DNA from: Paenibacillus terrae | Lineage (GTDB): Bacteria; Bacillota; Bacilli; Paenibacillales; Paenibacillaceae | NCBI RefSeq assembly: GCF_005217525.1 | Contig: NZ_PNXQ01000014.1 | Coordinates: forward strand, 1-51,475 | DNA length: 51,475 nt | Direction of reading: 5' to 3' | Shown here: positions 51,022 to 51,475 of the stretch, in pieces | Layout: each line of letters starts with the position of its first letter | Position numbering within the stretch: the first letter of the stretch is position 1 | The notes under the pieces: generated by a model | Database searches by the model: none | What the model was told of the DNA's origin: nothing | The model's input: only the letters and a program-made list of their open reading frames with translations | Position numbers and translations under genes: made by a program

Positions 51022-51475
51022 ATGACGGCTAATCCGATTGTTGTAATAACTGGCGCAACAAGTGGTTTGGGGCAACTCGTTGCGATTGAATTGGCTAAAC
51101 GTGGTACTCATCTTGTCCTGACAGCCAGGAGCAGGGATCGCGCTGAAGCTACTAAAGAAATTATTAAAGGTATGAGGCCCTCAACAAAAGTAGACTATTT
51201 TTTAGGGGATCTATCTTTAATGAAAGATGTCAGACGTATGGGAAACGAGATTTCAACTGCATACCCCAAAATAGATGCGCTTTTGAATAATGCAGGATTG
51301 CATGCATTCGAACAACGGGTAACCTCCGAGGGATTAGCAGAAATGATGGCTGTGAACTATTTAGCACCGTGGTTATTGACGCACGCCTTACAGCATTCCT
51401 TGAAAAATGCAGGAAGCTCCAGAATTGTCAATGTTGCCTCTGAGGCTTCACGCAATCATGGCGAGCTTGAGCTCC
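51022..51475 (+). CDS. SDR-family oxidoreductase (3' end outside window)
   Basis: An open frame from ATG 51022 (AAAGGAGAATCAAT upstream) runs to the window edge, 151 codons. The Rossmann motif is VVITGATSGLGQLVA, followed by LVLTARSRDRAE, DLSLMKDVRRM, LLNNAGLHAF and, near the edge, RIVNVASEASR holding the catalytic Ser. The pattern resembles retinol-dehydrogenase-like SDRs; the Tyr-x-x-x-Lys is beyond the edge. Divergent from and probably controlled by the MarR gene. Substrate unknown. Confidence 0.88.
   Translation, partial: MTANPIVVITGATSGLGQLVAIELAKRGTHLVLTARSRDRAEATKEIIKGMRPSTKVDYFLGDLSLMKDVRRMGNEISTAYPKIDALLNNAGLHAFEQRVTSEGLAEMMAVNYLAPWLLTHALQHSLKNAGSSRIVNVASEASRNHGELEL

Overview
The window reads as a chromosomal segment of a spore-forming, low-to-moderate GC Firmicute, most likely a Paenibacillus (P. 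polymyxa group is my best guess). Reasons: many sporulation genes (YheC/YheD-type coat proteins, YtrH, YtrI, YtvI, YtaF, an alpha/beta SASP), strong AGGAGG-type ribosome binding sites with frequent GTG and TTG starts, gene order close to the Bacillus subtilis ytpI-ytoI-ytrI-ytrH-dnaE-accDA-pyk-ytwI-ytvI-citZ-icd-mdh-phoPR-polA-mutM-ytaF-coaE-nrdR region, and a secreted family 10 pectate lyase typical of plant-associated paenibacilli. Species identity is inference.

Layout. 1-11.7 kb looks like a spore-surface island: the start of a divergently read protein resembling spore-surface protein segments, a 1004-residue fusion of two glycosyltransferase domains and a methyltransferase, a second methyltransferase, a HAD phosphatase, and then a tightly coupled minus-strand operon of five YheC/YheD ATP-grasp proteins plus one GNAT acetyltransferase. 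11.9-23.4 kb holds core genes: yheA, ytpI, ytoI, the sporulation pair ytrH-ytrI divergent from dnaE, a PgpA-type phosphatase, accD-accA and pyk. 23.5-29.8 kb is a block that, relative to B. subtilis, sits between pyk and the ytwI/ytvI genes: a LysR regulator, a pstSCAB phosphate importer and a pectate lyase. 29.8-35.8 kb has a thioesterase, fxsA, ytvI and citZ-icd-mdh under a promoter region with a clear CcpA (cre) site. 36-43.3 kb holds a membrane protein, a stress-type SDR and a phosphate-control block: a PhoR-type kinase, then (in reversed order) a PhoP-type regulator, a soluble CBS plus chemoreceptor-signalling protein, a second pstB and phoU. 43.4-49.9 kb has polA-mutM-ytaF-coaE-lytic transglycosylase, a SASP gene and nrdR. 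50-50.2 kb carries tRNA-Ala(GGC) and tRNA-Lys(CTT). The right end has a MarR regulator divergent from an SDR that runs off the window.

How it works together. TTTACA/TTAACA repeats at exactly 11-bp steps, each followed 9-11 bp later by a -10 hexamer, precede phoP, the CBS-chemoreceptor gene and pstB2-phoU, with a degenerate version before pstS. These look like PhoP boxes and tie the two distant phosphate loci into one regulon that also includes the unusual CBS-chemoreceptor protein. The left-end island is the best candidate for a poorly described system: several ATP-grasp ligase-like enzymes, an acetyltransferase, glycosyltransferases and methyltransferases that could decorate the spore surface. 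That function is inference; only the families and operon structure are seen.
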